Part shown: positions 56,371 to 64,000 of the stretch, piece by piece
Layout: each line of letters opens with the position of its first letter
How positions within the stretch are numbered: the stretch's first letter is position 1
NCBI GenBank assembly: GCA_002239005.1
Contig: MPNL01000001.1
Coordinates: forward strand, 124,001-188,000
Direction: 5' to 3'
Length of the DNA: 64,000 bases
DNA from: Truepera sp. bin119
GTDB taxonomy: Bacteria > Deinococcota > Deinococci > Deinococcales > Trueperaceae
The notes under the pieces: model-generated
Database searches by the model: none
Told to the model about the DNA's origin: nothing
Seen by the model: the letters and a program-made list of their open reading frames with translations, nothing else
Program-made: the position numbers and the translations under genes

Positions 56371-57344
56371 CAACCGGCCCCACCTACCTGGTCACAGGGG
56401 GTATGGGCTGCCTCGGCACCTGGACGCTCCACCACCTCGTTCGCGAGGGCAAGCGGGCTATCAGCTTCGATCTGAGCGAGGATCGGCACCGGCTCAATCT
56501 CCTGCTGACCCCCGAGGAGCAGGGGGCCATCACCTTCCTGAAGGGCGACCTCACCGACTTCGGCCAGGTCCACGAGGCGCTAGAGGGCTGCGGTGTCACC
56601 CATGTCGTGCACCTCGCAGCGCTGCAGATCCCCTTCTGCAAGGCCGATCCGGTGCTGGGCGCGCGGGTGAACGTCGGCGGCACCGTCAACATCTTCGAGG
56701 CGGCTCGCCTAGCGGGCCTGAAGCATATCGCCTACGCCTCGTCGGTCGCCGTCTACGGCCCCCCAAGCGTCTACCGGCCCGAAGTGATCGCTGCCGACTC
56801 CCCGTTCGACCCACGGACCCTCTACGGGGTCTACAAGCAGGCGAACGAGGGCACCGCCCGCATCTACTGGCAGGACCACAAGCTGAGCAGCACCACGCTC
56901 CGCCCCTACACGGTGTACGGGGTCGGCCGGGACCAGGGGGTGACCAGCGAACCGACCAAGGCGATGCTCGCGGCTGCGGCCGGGCGCGACTATCAGATCA
57001 GCTTCGGCGGCACCATGCAGTTCCAGCTCGCCTCGGACGTCGCGAAGCAGTTTATCGAGGCCGCCGAGACACCCCTGAGCGGCGCCTATGGGTTCGCACT
57101 CGGGACTACCCCGACCGCCATCGCCGAGGTCGCCGCCCTAATTGAGCGAGAGCGGCCCGGAGTCTCCGTGACCTGCGACGAGACCCCCCTCCCCTTTCCC
57201 CAAGGGATCGACAGCGGGGAGTTCAAGACCCGGCTGCCCCGGGTGGTCGAGACGCCCCTCGCAGACGGCATCCGCCAGACCATCGAGCACTTCGAGACTC
57301 TCCTCGCCAAGGGGTACCTGAACCCAGAGCCCCCGACCACCTGA
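56367..57344 (+). CDS. NAD-dependent epimerase/dehydratase (extended SDR)
   Basis: 325-residue extended SDR: YLVTGGMGCLGTWTLHHLV (NAD site), VVHLAALQIP, IAYASSVAVYGPPS and LYGVYKQANEGTARIY (YxxxK). I start at TTG 56367, overlapping the FAH stop (TTGA); the longer open frame upstream is FAH sequence in another frame. Probably oxidises, epimerises or dehydrates a free or nucleotide-linked sugar in the pathway of this operon. Confidence 0.9.
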   Translation: MTTGPTYLVTGGMGCLGTWTLHHLVREGKRAISFDLSEDRHRLNLLLTPEEQGAITFLKGDLTDFGQVHEALEGCGVTHVVHLAALQIPFCKADPVLGARVNVGGTVNIFEAARLAGLKHIAYASSVAVYGPPSVYRPEVIAADSPFDPRTLYGVYKQANEGTARIYWQDHKLSSTTLRPYTVYGVGRDQGVTSEPTKAMLAAAAGRDYQISFGGTMQFQLASDVAKQFIEAAETPLSGAYGFALGTTPTAIAEVAALIERERPGVSVTCDETPLPFPQGIDSGEFKTRLPRVVETPLADGIRQTIEHFETLLAKGYLNPEPPTT

Positions 57345-57350
57345 GTCGCC

Positions 57351-58382
57351 ATGGCGGGACCGGAAGCTGAACTAGACATCGAGAGGCCCGACGCGCTCCT
57401 CGCCTACCTCGAACGGTCCGGCCGCATCGCGCCCGGCGAACAGTCGCAACTGACCAATCTCCGGGGCGGCGTCTCGAACCGGACGGTGCTCATCACCCGA
57501 CCCGGGGGCGAAGCCTGGGTGCTCAAACAGGCGCTTCCCAAGTTGCGGGTCGAGGTCGACTGGTTCAGCAGCCCGGAGCGGACCCACCGGGAGGCGGAGG
57601 GGTTGCGCTGGCTCTCGCGACTGACCCCCGCAGGCAGCGTCCCCCGGCTGGTATTCGAGGATCGGGACCGCAATCTGCTGGCGATGGAGGCGGCACCCCG
57701 GCCGCACCGGAACTGGAAGGAGTTGCTGCTCGAGGGCGAGGTGGACGGCGATCTGGTCCGCCAGTTTGGCACCCTCCTGGGGACCATTCATCGCAGCGGC
57801 TCAGAGCAGCGCGACGGGGTGGCAAAGGTGTTCGACGATCGCTCCTTCTTCGAATCACTCCGGCTCGAGCCCTACCACCTGTTCAGCGCAGAGCGGACCC
57901 CCGCCGCGGCCCCCTTCCTGACCGACCTCGTCGCGGAGACCCGCAGGGAGCGCCTGACGCTCGTCCACGGCGACTACAGCCCGAAGAATATCCTGGTCCA
58001 CCGCGGCCGCCTGATCCTGCTCGATCACGAGGTCATCCACTTCGGCGACCCAGCCTTCGACCTAGGCTTTGCCCTCACCCACCTCCTCAGCAAGGCCCAT
58101 CACCTCAAGGGGGCTCGTGACACCTTCCTCAAAGCCGGCGAGGAGTTCTGGCAGAGCTATCTCAAGGCGCTCGGAGAGGTCCCCTGGCTCGCAAAACTAG
58201 AGGGGCGAGCGGTGCGCCATACGCTCGCCTGCCTGCTGGCCCGAGCCTGCGGTCGCTCCCCCCTCGAGTATCTCGGGCCAGCCGCCCGGGCGGCCCAGCG
58301 CAACGCCGTCCTGACGCTCCTCACCACCCCGCCCCAACGCACCCCGGACCTCATCCGGCGTTTCGCAAAGGAGCTGCCCTGA
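57351..58382 (+). CDS. APH-family phosphotransferase (methylthioribose kinase-like small-molecule kinase)
   Basis: Protein-kinase-fold enzyme of 343 residues. VLKQALPKLRVEVDW contains the ATP Lys (59), THREAEGLRWL the partner Glu, LTLVHGDYSPKNILVH (206-213 core) is the catalytic loop, and LLDHEVIHFGDPAFDLGF holds the metal residues. The pattern is close to methylthioribose kinase and sugar kinases of the APH class. It probably phosphorylates the sugar handled by the adjacent SDR. Six bases after the SDR; its stop overlaps the enolase-like start (TGATG). Confidence 0.9.
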   Translation: MAGPEAELDIERPDALLAYLERSGRIAPGEQSQLTNLRGGVSNRTVLITRPGGEAWVLKQALPKLRVEVDWFSSPERTHREAEGLRWLSRLTPAGSVPRLVFEDRDRNLLAMEAAPRPHRNWKELLLEGEVDGDLVRQFGTLLGTIHRSGSEQRDGVAKVFDDRSFFESLRLEPYHLFSAERTPAAAPFLTDLVAETRRERLTLVHGDYSPKNILVHRGRLILLDHEVIHFGDPAFDLGFALTHLLSKAHHLKGARDTFLKAGEEFWQSYLKALGEVPWLAKLEGRAVRHTLACLLARACGRSPLEYLGPAARAAQRNAVLTLLTTPPQRTPDLIRRFAKELP

Positions 58383-59659
58383 TGCCTACCATCGCAGACC
58401 TGGGAGGTCTCGAGATCCTCGACAGTCGGGGACGTCCCACGGTACTGGCCCGCTGCACCCTGGCCAGCGGCGCTGTCGGGAGCGCCTCGGTACCCTCAGG
58501 AGCCTCGACGGGCCGGGCAGAGGCCTTAGAACTGCGCGACGGCGACCCCGAACGCTACCGGGGACTGGGCTGCCGGAAGGCCGTCTCCCACCTGCGGGGC
58601 GAATTGCGAGAAGCCCTCAAGGGTCAGACCTTCGAGCACCAGTGCGAACTCGACCGGGCGCTGATCGCGCTCGACGGAACCGACGGCAAAGCCCGGCTGG
58701 GAGCCAACGCTATCCTCGCAGCCTCGCTCGCCTTCGCCCGCGCGGCGGCAGAGGGCAATAGCCCCCTCTACCGCCACCTCGCCGAGGCGTTCGGGCACGA
58801 GCCGATCACCCTGCCGAGGCCCACGGTCAACCTGTTCAGCGGCGGCAAGCACGCGGGCGGGCAGGTCGACATCCAGGATGTGCTCCTTATCCCAGAGGCC
58901 GCGACCACTATGGACGAGGCGCTGGCGACGGTCTACGACATCTATCAGCACGCCGCCGAAAGGGCCGGGGAACGTTATGGGGTGCGGGCCCTGGTAGCTG
59001 ACGAGGGGGGCCTCGCCCCCCCCTTTCCCACCGCCGAGGCGATGATCGAGGAGGCGCTCGAGGCCATCTCGGCGGCGGGCTACACCCCAGGGGAGGAGGT
59101 GGCGCTGGCTGTCGACGTGGCCTCGAGTCACTTCTTCCAAGGGGGCCTGTACCGGCTCGGCGAGGAGGCGCTCGAGGCCCAGGGGATGATCGAGCGGCTG
59201 CTCGGCTGGCTCGACGCCTACCCGATCCGGAGTATCGAGGACGGCCTGGCCGAGGACGACTGGGATCACTGGCCCGAATTGCGAGAGCGGGTCGGCGGTC
59301 GGGCGCTGGTGCTGGGCGACGACCTCCTCTGCTCCAACCCCAGGCGGGTCGACCGGGCGCTCAAGACCGGCGCCACCGACGCGCTGCTGCTCAAGGTAAA
59401 TCAGATCGGCACCCTGACCGAGGCCGATCGGGCGCTGAAGCTAGCCCGCTCGGCCGGCTGGGCCGTGACCGTGAGCGCCCGCAGCGGAGAGACGGAGGAT
59501 GACTGGCTCGCAGACCTCGCCACCGGCTGGGACGGGGATTTTATCAAGATCGGCTCGCTGACCCGCTCCGAGCGACTCGCCAAGTACAATCGCCTGCGGG
59601 CCATCGAGGAGGAGACCGGCTTCGCTCTCGCCCGTTGGCACCGGGACGGGAATCCCTGA
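58382..59659 (+). CDS. Divergent enolase paralogue lacking the catalytic-site histidine
   Basis: 425-residue protein clearly of the enolase family: LEILDSRGRPTV, loop SGAST (40-44), GGKHAGG (His157), DEGGLAPPFPT (Glu208), Asp245 in AVDVASS, SIEDGLAEDDW (Glu286), LGDDLLCSNP (Asp313), LLKVNQIGTLTE (Lys338), and KIGSLTRSERLAKYN (Lys389). Two changes stand out: the invariant SHRSGET motif is SARSGET (Ala366 for His), and the active-site Glu in QEFM is Asp166 (QDVLL). It therefore may not be a glycolytic enolase but dehydrate a related phosphorylated sugar acid. Coupled to a kinase gene. Confidence 0.9.
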   Translation: MPTIADLGGLEILDSRGRPTVLARCTLASGAVGSASVPSGASTGRAEALELRDGDPERYRGLGCRKAVSHLRGELREALKGQTFEHQCELDRALIALDGTDGKARLGANAILAASLAFARAAAEGNSPLYRHLAEAFGHEPITLPRPTVNLFSGGKHAGGQVDIQDVLLIPEAATTMDEALATVYDIYQHAAERAGERYGVRALVADEGGLAPPFPTAEAMIEEALEAISAAGYTPGEEVALAVDVASSHFFQGGLYRLGEEALEAQGMIERLLGWLDAYPIRSIEDGLAEDDWDHWPELRERVGGRALVLGDDLLCSNPRRVDRALKTGATDALLLKVNQIGTLTEADRALKLARSAGWAVTVSARSGETEDDWLADLATGWDGDFIKIGSLTRSERLAKYNRLRAIEEETGFALARWHRDGNP

Positions 59660-59708
59660 GATGCTCAGAGCCCGGCCCGCCCGGGTCTCCGGAAAGCGGA
59701 GGTGCCTC

Positions 59709-59981
59709 TTGGCACGCATCAGACTGGCCTATATCGGTGGTGGCAGCACCCGCGCCCAGGACATCCTGTCATGGCTGCCCGACTACTGGCGGCACTACCG
59801 TGAACAGGCCGAGGCGGAGATCCCTCAACTCGACCCAGAGCGCTCCCGGGGTGGCATCTTCGAACTCGAGTTGGCCTTCGACCTCATGGACGCCATCTAC
59901 ACCGCCTCTGGCGAGATCCTGCCGGCACTTCAGTCGACCGCCCGCTCCGACGCCTTCCTCGGTGCTGGCGACACCCCTTGA
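59709..59981 (+). pseudogene. Internally deleted glycoside hydrolase family 4-like gene
   Basis: TTG 59709 has a GGAGG site 6 nt before it. The product starts ARIRLAYIGGGSTRAQDIL, the GH4 (alpha-glucosidase/6-phospho-beta-glucosidase) NAD motif, then jumps to WLPDYWRHYREQAEAEIPQL DPERSRGGIFELELAFDLMD AIY, which belongs late in this family. Some 250 residues between are absent, and the C-terminus is lost. It would have hydrolysed a glycoside for the operon upstream. Confidence 0.6.
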
Positions 59982-60060
59982 GAGCCGCATAGCCTTCATC
60001 CCTTCATCATTGAGGGCGAGAACGCCAAGACCGGACGGATCAGCTTCTTCACCTGAGTGG

Positions 60061-60195
60061 AATGAGTTGAACGGCTCGATCATCAGCCCGACCCTAGAGT
60101 CGATCTGGGCCGGCGAAGCCAACCCGGCAGAGGTGCTGCCGGAACTCTGCTCGCAGGTAGACGCCTTCCCGAGCGACAACGGCTACGGCAACTAG
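60061..60195 (+). pseudogene. C-terminal stub of a sugar ABC binding protein
   Basis: The final codons read NELNGSIISPTLESIWAGEA NPAEVLPELCSQVDAF and SDNGYGN, the usual end of SBP_bac_1 sugar-binding proteins, and stop at 60195, directly before the malF-like gene. The rest of the gene is missing; it appears joined to the GH4 remnant by deletion. Confidence 0.6.
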
Positions 60196-60211
60196 CCGCT
60201 CTACAACCCCC

Positions 60212-61142
60212 TTGCTGGCTCGCTGGCTGGGCCTGAATCGGTGGCTGCCCCACCAGCAGAGCGAAGGCTACCCGTTCCTGTTGCCGAACCTGATCGGCTT
60301 CGCCATCTTCGTGCTGGTGCCGATCCTCGGGGCCTTTGCGCTCAGCTTCTTCCGCTGGAACCTGCTCACCCCGCCGGAGTTTGCCGGGGTGAATAGCTAC
60401 GTCCAACTCATCACCCAGGACGCGGTCTTCCGCAAGGTGCTCGGCAACACCCTGTTCTATGCGGTGACCATATGTCCTGGTCCAGTTGGTGTTCGGCCTC
60501 CTGTTCGCCGTCGCCCTGAATCAGGGCATCCGCGGTCTCGAGATCTACCGGCTGATCTACTTCATGCCGGTGGTGACCAATATCGTTGCGGTCGCCATCA
60601 TCTTCCAATGGCTGCTGAACCGCAACTTCGGCATCACCAACGCCTGGGTCTGGCAGCTCGCGGAGTCGACCGGCTGGAACATCGCTCCGCCCGACTGGCT
60701 CAATAGCTCCGTGTGGGCCAAGCCCGCGGTCGTACTGCTGACCGTCTGGAAGAATGTCGGCTTTACCATGGTCATCTACTTAGCGGGGCTTCAGGCGGTG
60801 CCTGACAGCCTCTACGATGCCGCCAAGGTCGACGGGGCCAGCAGCTGGCAGCGCTTCCGCTACGTCACCATCCCTATGGTCAGCCCCACCACCTTCTTTC
60901 TGCTAGTCATCCAGATGATCGGCGCCTTCCAACTCTTCTCGGAACCGTTCGTGCTGACCCGAGGCGGACCTGCGCAGGCAACCCTTTCGATCGTCTACTA
61001 TATCTACCAGAACGCTTTCGAGTTCGGCCGCATGGGCAAGGCAACCGCTATCGCCTAGCTGCTATTCGCCATCATCTTCCTCTTCACCGTGATCCAGGTG
61101 CGCCTGCAGCGCCGCTGGGTCCACTACGAGACGGGGAGCTGA
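60212..61142 (+). pseudogene. Sugar ABC permease (MalF type) with a frameshift and a nonsense codon
   Basis: Two frames together give a MalF/UgpA-type permease of about 310 residues: YPFLLPNLIGFAIFVLVPIL, WNLLTPPEFAGVNSY, VFGLLFAVALNQGIRGLEIY, and the EAA loop DSLYDAAKVDGASSWQRFRY VTIP. An extra T near 60473 shifts the frame (removing it restores TIVLVQLVFG). A TAG at 61056-61058 replaces what is usually Trp in AIAWLLFAIIF; the frame then runs to TGA 61142, the natural end. Either recent decay or sequencing errors. Confidence 0.82.
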
Positions 61143-61145
61143 GCC

Positions 61146-61985
61146 GTGGTCCAAGCCTCTCAGAGACCAGACCGACGCCGCATCAACTGGGGCAAACTGG
61201 CTCTACATCTAGGCCTTATCCTCGGCAGTTCGCTGATGCTCTTGCCCTTTCTGTGGATGGTCTCCACCTCGCTGAAGCTCCCCCGCGAGATCTTCACCTT
61301 TCCCCCCACCTGGATCCCCAGCGAGTTCGCCTGGTCGAACTACACCAAAGCGCTTACAGCTATGCCCTTCAGCCGCTTCTATCTCAACAGCTTAGCTGTC
61401 GCCATCGCCGTCACCCTGCTGACCATCCTCACCTCGGCGCTTGCCGCCTTCGCCAGACTCCGCTTCCGGGGCCGTGATACCCTCTTCCTCATCTATCTGG
61501 CGACGCTGATGATCCCCTTCACCATGCTGCTGATACCCAACTTCGTCCTCATCCGACAGTTCAACTGGTACGACAGCTACCAGGCCCTGATCCTGCCCCC
61601 TGCCTTCGCCATCTTCCTGCTCCGCCAATACTTCCGAGGTATCCCCCAGGAACTCGATGACGCCGCCCGCATGGACGGCGCCTCCTCGTTCCGGATATGG
61701 TGGCAGATCATCATGCCCAACAGCGCCCCGGTCATCGCAGCGCTGGCGATCTTCGTCTTCCTCGGCAACTGGAACGAGTTCCTGTGGCCGCTCGTGGTCA
61801 CCAATTCCCCTGAGATGCGCACCATACCTGTGGGCTTAAGCGCCTTCCAGGGCCAGTTCAACGTGCGCTGGGAGCTGCTCATGGCCGCCGCCGTGGTCGC
61901 CATGCTGCCGATCATCGTGGTCTACCTATTCGCCCAACAGTGGTTCATCAAGGGGATCACGATCACGGGCATGGGGGGACGCTAG
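61146..61985 (+). CDS. Sugar ABC transporter permease (MalG type)
   Basis: Inner-membrane permease, 279 residues, six spans: LGLILGSSLMLLPFLWMVST, VAIAVTLLTILTSALAAFAR, LATLMIPFTMLLIPNFVLIR, the ATPase-contact EAA loop PQELDDAARMDGASSFRIWW, LAIFVFLGNWNEFLWPLVV and a terminal IKGITITGMGGR. Start GTG 61146, four bases after the malF stop. Intact, but its MalF partner and binding protein look broken and no MalK is in view. Confidence 0.94.
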   Translation: MVQASQRPDRRRINWGKLALHLGLILGSSLMLLPFLWMVSTSLKLPREIFTFPPTWIPSEFAWSNYTKALTAMPFSRFYLNSLAVAIAVTLLTILTSALAAFARLRFRGRDTLFLIYLATLMIPFTMLLIPNFVLIRQFNWYDSYQALILPPAFAIFLLRQYFRGIPQELDDAARMDGASSFRIWWQIIMPNSAPVIAALAIFVFLGNWNEFLWPLVVTNSPEMRTIPVGLSAFQGQFNVRWELLMAAAVVAMLPIIVVYLFAQQWFIKGITITGMGGR

Positions 61986-62200
61986 CGGGATGAGGCAGGC
62001 CCTCCGGGAGATAGGGTCTTCCACGTCGAGATGCAACAGGCGGGTCGCTGGGAGTCGCCCACAGTGCCTGGTCACTACGCTACAGCCGAACTCGCCACCA
62101 GACCCGAAGAGTCCGAATCTCGGGACAGTGGTGAGGTTGCTCTATAGGAAGTAGGATGCGGCAGACCCAAAGAGTCTGGCTTTGAAGTTGGAGGATGACC
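61986..62200. other. Intergenic region before the large ankyrin gene
   Basis: A plus-strand frame (about 61998-62145) reads GDRVFHVEMQQAGRWESPTV with reasonable codon use but no start or known family; it may be a gene stub. GGAGG at 62190-62194 is the ribosome site for the next gene. Confidence 0.35.
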
Positions 62201-64000
62201 TTGAGACTGAGATATCTGCTGGTGGTTGCGGGCGTACTCGCATTAGCGAGTCAGGGGTTTGCGCAGGGGTGTGAGGGATGGAACACGAGCCTATTCTTCT
62301 TGTCTGCCACGCCTACAGAAGTGGAGAATTGCCTTGCTGCTGGGGCAGATGTGAATGCTCGGAGCGCCGGGTTGGGCGACACCCCCCTGCACCTTGCAGC
62401 CCGGTTCAGCGCCAACCCTGCCATCATCACAGCTCTGCTCGACGCCGGGGCAGACACGACTACTCAGGACAACAGGGGCAAGACCCCCTGGGACTATGCC
62501 AAGGACCGAGAAGGACTCGAGGGCTCTGACGCCTACCGGCGACTAAGCGAGGCGAGCGAGGTGCAGGCGGTTGCCGCAGAGTGTGCGGCGTGGAACACGG
62601 CGGATTTCTTCTTCTGGGCCACATCGGCGACGGTGGCAGATTGCCTTGCTGCTGGTGCAGAGGTAAATACCCGGAACGCAGATGGCAACACCCCCTTGCA
62701 ATTCGCAGCGGCGAACAGTACCGACCCCACCGTCATCCGCATCCTAGTGGGGGCGGGGGCCGGGGTGAATGCTCGCGGTGGTGGTGGCTGGACCGCATTG
62801 CACCGGGCGGCCGCGTCCACCGACAGCCCCACCATCATCACAGCCCTAGTGGACGCTGGAGCAGAGGTGGATGCCCGGGACGAGGATGGCTTGACTCCCC
62901 TGCACCTCGCGGCCTTGTATACCGACAACCCCACCATCATCACAGCCTTGGTTGCCGCTGGCTCAGACGTGAATGCTCGGGCGGACTCTGGCTTCACCCC
63001 CCTGCACATGGCGGCCTACGGCAGTGACAACCTCGCCATCATCACAGCCCTGCTCGACGCCGGGGCAGACGCAACCGCTCGGGACGACGATGGCAACACC
63101 CCCTGGAACTACGCCGAGGACCGAGAAGAACTCGAGGGTACAGACGCCTATCGGAGGTTAGAGGAACAAGCGGTTGCAGCGGAGTGTGAAGGGTGGAACA
63201 CGTCGGAGTTCTTCGAGCGGGTCACGGTTGCAGGGGTGCAGGTCTGTCTCGAAATCGGGGCCGATGTGAATGCCCGAGACGACGAGTACGACGCCACCCC
63301 CCTGCACAACGCGGCCTGGTTCAACGACAACCCTGCTGTTATCACAGCCCTGCTCAACGCCGGGGCCGATGTGAATGCTCGGGATAGAGCTGGCGACACC
63401 CCTCTACACAATGCGGCCCGGTTCAACGACAACCCTGCTGTTATCACAGCCCTGCTCAACGCCGGGGCAGACGCAGCGATCCAAAACGGCGTAGGCAACA
63501 CCCCCTGGAACTACGCCGAGGACCGAGAAGAACTCGAGGGCTCTGGTGCTTACGAGCGACTAGCGGAGCACGCGGTTGCCGCAGAGTGTGCGGAGTGGAG
63601 CACAAGTGTGTTCTTTGAGTCGGCGACGCTAGCGGAGGTACAGGCTTGCCTCGCTGCTGGGGCCGATGTGAATGCTCGGAGCGCCGGATTGGGCGGCACG
63701 CCCCTGCACTGGGCGGGCTTCTCCAGCAACGATCCCGCCATCATCCGGGCCCTGGTGTCTGCCGGAGCGAGGGTGAACGCTGGAGACGAGGACGGCGATG
63801 CTCCCTTATTCTATGCGGCCCAGGGGGGCACACCCGCCGTCATCAGGGCATTGGTAGAGGCTGGAGGCGACGTGTATGCCCGGAGCGAGAATGGCTGGAC
63901 CCCCCTGCACCATGCAGTCTTGTACAACGACAGCCCTGCTGTCATCCGGGCCCTGGTGTCTGCCGGAGCGGAGGTGAACGCTGGAGACGAGGACGGCGAC
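62201..64000 (+). CDS. Secreted multi-cassette ankyrin-repeat protein, 3' end outside the window
   Basis: Open through the right edge, at least 600 residues. Start TTG 62201 is 6 nt after GGAGG; ATG 62195 is too close to it. Leader LRLRYLLVVAGVLALASQGF AQ suits signal peptidase I. Four cassettes follow, each opening with a Cys cap (CEGWNTSLFF, CAAWNTADFF, CEGWNTSEFF, CAEWSTSVFF) and a second Cys about 15-20 residues on. The first three close with TPW(D/N)YA(K/E)DRE...YRRL or YERL and a short QAVAAE-type linker. They hold about 2, 5 and 3 ankyrin units of 34 residues; the fourth is unfinished. Probably an extended extracellular binding rod. Confidence 0.93.
   Translation, partial: MRLRYLLVVAGVLALASQGFAQGCEGWNTSLFFLSATPTEVENCLAAGADVNARSAGLGDTPLHLAARFSANPAIITALLDAGADTTTQDNRGKTPWDYAKDREGLEGSDAYRRLSEASEVQAVAAECAAWNTADFFFWATSATVADCLAAGAEVNTRNADGNTPLQFAAANSTDPTVIRILVGAGAGVNARGGGGWTALHRAAASTDSPTIITALVDAGAEVDARDEDGLTPLHLAALYTDNPTIITALVAAGSDVNARADSGFTPLHMAAYGSDNLAIITALLDAGADATARDDDGNTPWNYAEDREELEGTDAYRRLEEQAVAAECEGWNTSEFFERVTVAGVQVCLEIGADVNARDDEYDATPLHNAAWFNDNPAVITALLNAGADVNARDRAGDTPLHNAARFNDNPAVITALLNAGADAAIQNGVGNTPWNYAEDREELEGSGAYERLAEHAVAAECAEWSTSVFFESATLAEVQACLAAGADVNARSAGLGGTPLHWAGFSSNDPAIIRALVSAGARVNAGDEDGDAPLFYAAQGGTPAVIRALVEAGGDVYARSENGWTPLHHAVLYNDSPAVIRALVSAGAEVNAGDEDGD

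Noticed and set aside
61998-62145. Plus-strand frame after malG
   Set aside because: Reads plausibly but has no start, no family and under 50 codons; mentioned only as an intergenic note.
53100-64000. Periodic repeats that could suggest a CRISPR array
   Set aside because: The period of about 102 bp is coding ankyrin units; there are no short identical repeats with unique spacers.

Overview
This is high-GC bacterial DNA with dense, mostly co-oriented operons and frequent GTG/TTG starts. The window suggests a heterotrophic, probably marine or host-associated bacterium living on imported peptides, amides and sugars. Three things point weakly to the Deinococcota (Truepera-like): a DUF4388-type protein beside a Nudix gene, an amidase with a copper-amine-oxidase-like N-terminal domain, and a likely leaderless transcript. 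This placement is inference. No rRNA, tRNA or CRISPR array was seen.

Layout. 1-2441: a peptide ABC importer (binding protein and permease start), minus strand. 2994-10834: a minus-strand surface-polysaccharide locus with complete rmlDCBA, an SDR epimerase, remnants of ugd and wzz, and cysQ-sat-cysC, which makes and recycles activated sulfate. 10871-20381: housekeeping and miscellaneous genes (DUF4388 protein, Nudix, secreted amidase, SDR, endonuclease V, PfkB kinase, MATE exporter) separated by long empty gaps. 21243-27750: a sugar/inositol region with a Gfo/Idh dehydrogenase, frameshifted manA, class II aldolase, FGGY kinase, SDR epimerase and two decayed genes. 27746-29990: an RHH regulator divergent from a secreted tandem-Cache plus ClpP-like protein with a leaderless-type promoter. 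30120-30695: a truncated dppC joined to unrecognised DNA.

30939-51140 is one large catabolic island around a GntR regulator. To the left run two amidohydrolases, two SDRs, a DapA-like aldolase, a dihydropyrimidinase/allantoinase-like enzyme, an aspartoacylase-like deacylase, an M20 peptidase, a VOC protein and a binding protein with two permeases. To the right runs a complete dpp operon holding the only ATPase pair, so both permease sets probably share it. The enzymes look suited to opening cyclic amides and deacylating or cleaving the products.

51463-55324 and 62201-64000 hold a family of secreted ankyrin proteins built from repeated cassettes with Cys-containing N-caps and a fixed C-cap. 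Between them, 55492-61985 is an operon of FAH hydrolase, SDR, APH-type kinase and a divergent enolase lacking a catalytic His, followed by a decayed sugar importer (GH4 and binding-protein fragments, broken malF, intact malG). This operon is the best candidate for an undescribed pathway.

Broken genes are unusually common: ugd, wzz, manA, malG-like, amidohydrolase, dppC, aspartoacylase, coiled-coil membrane protein, ankyrin remnant, GH4, binding protein and malF. Several lesions are single-base changes, some in homopolymers, and one is a G-biased near-duplication. Some of these may therefore be sequencing or assembly errors and others true decay.
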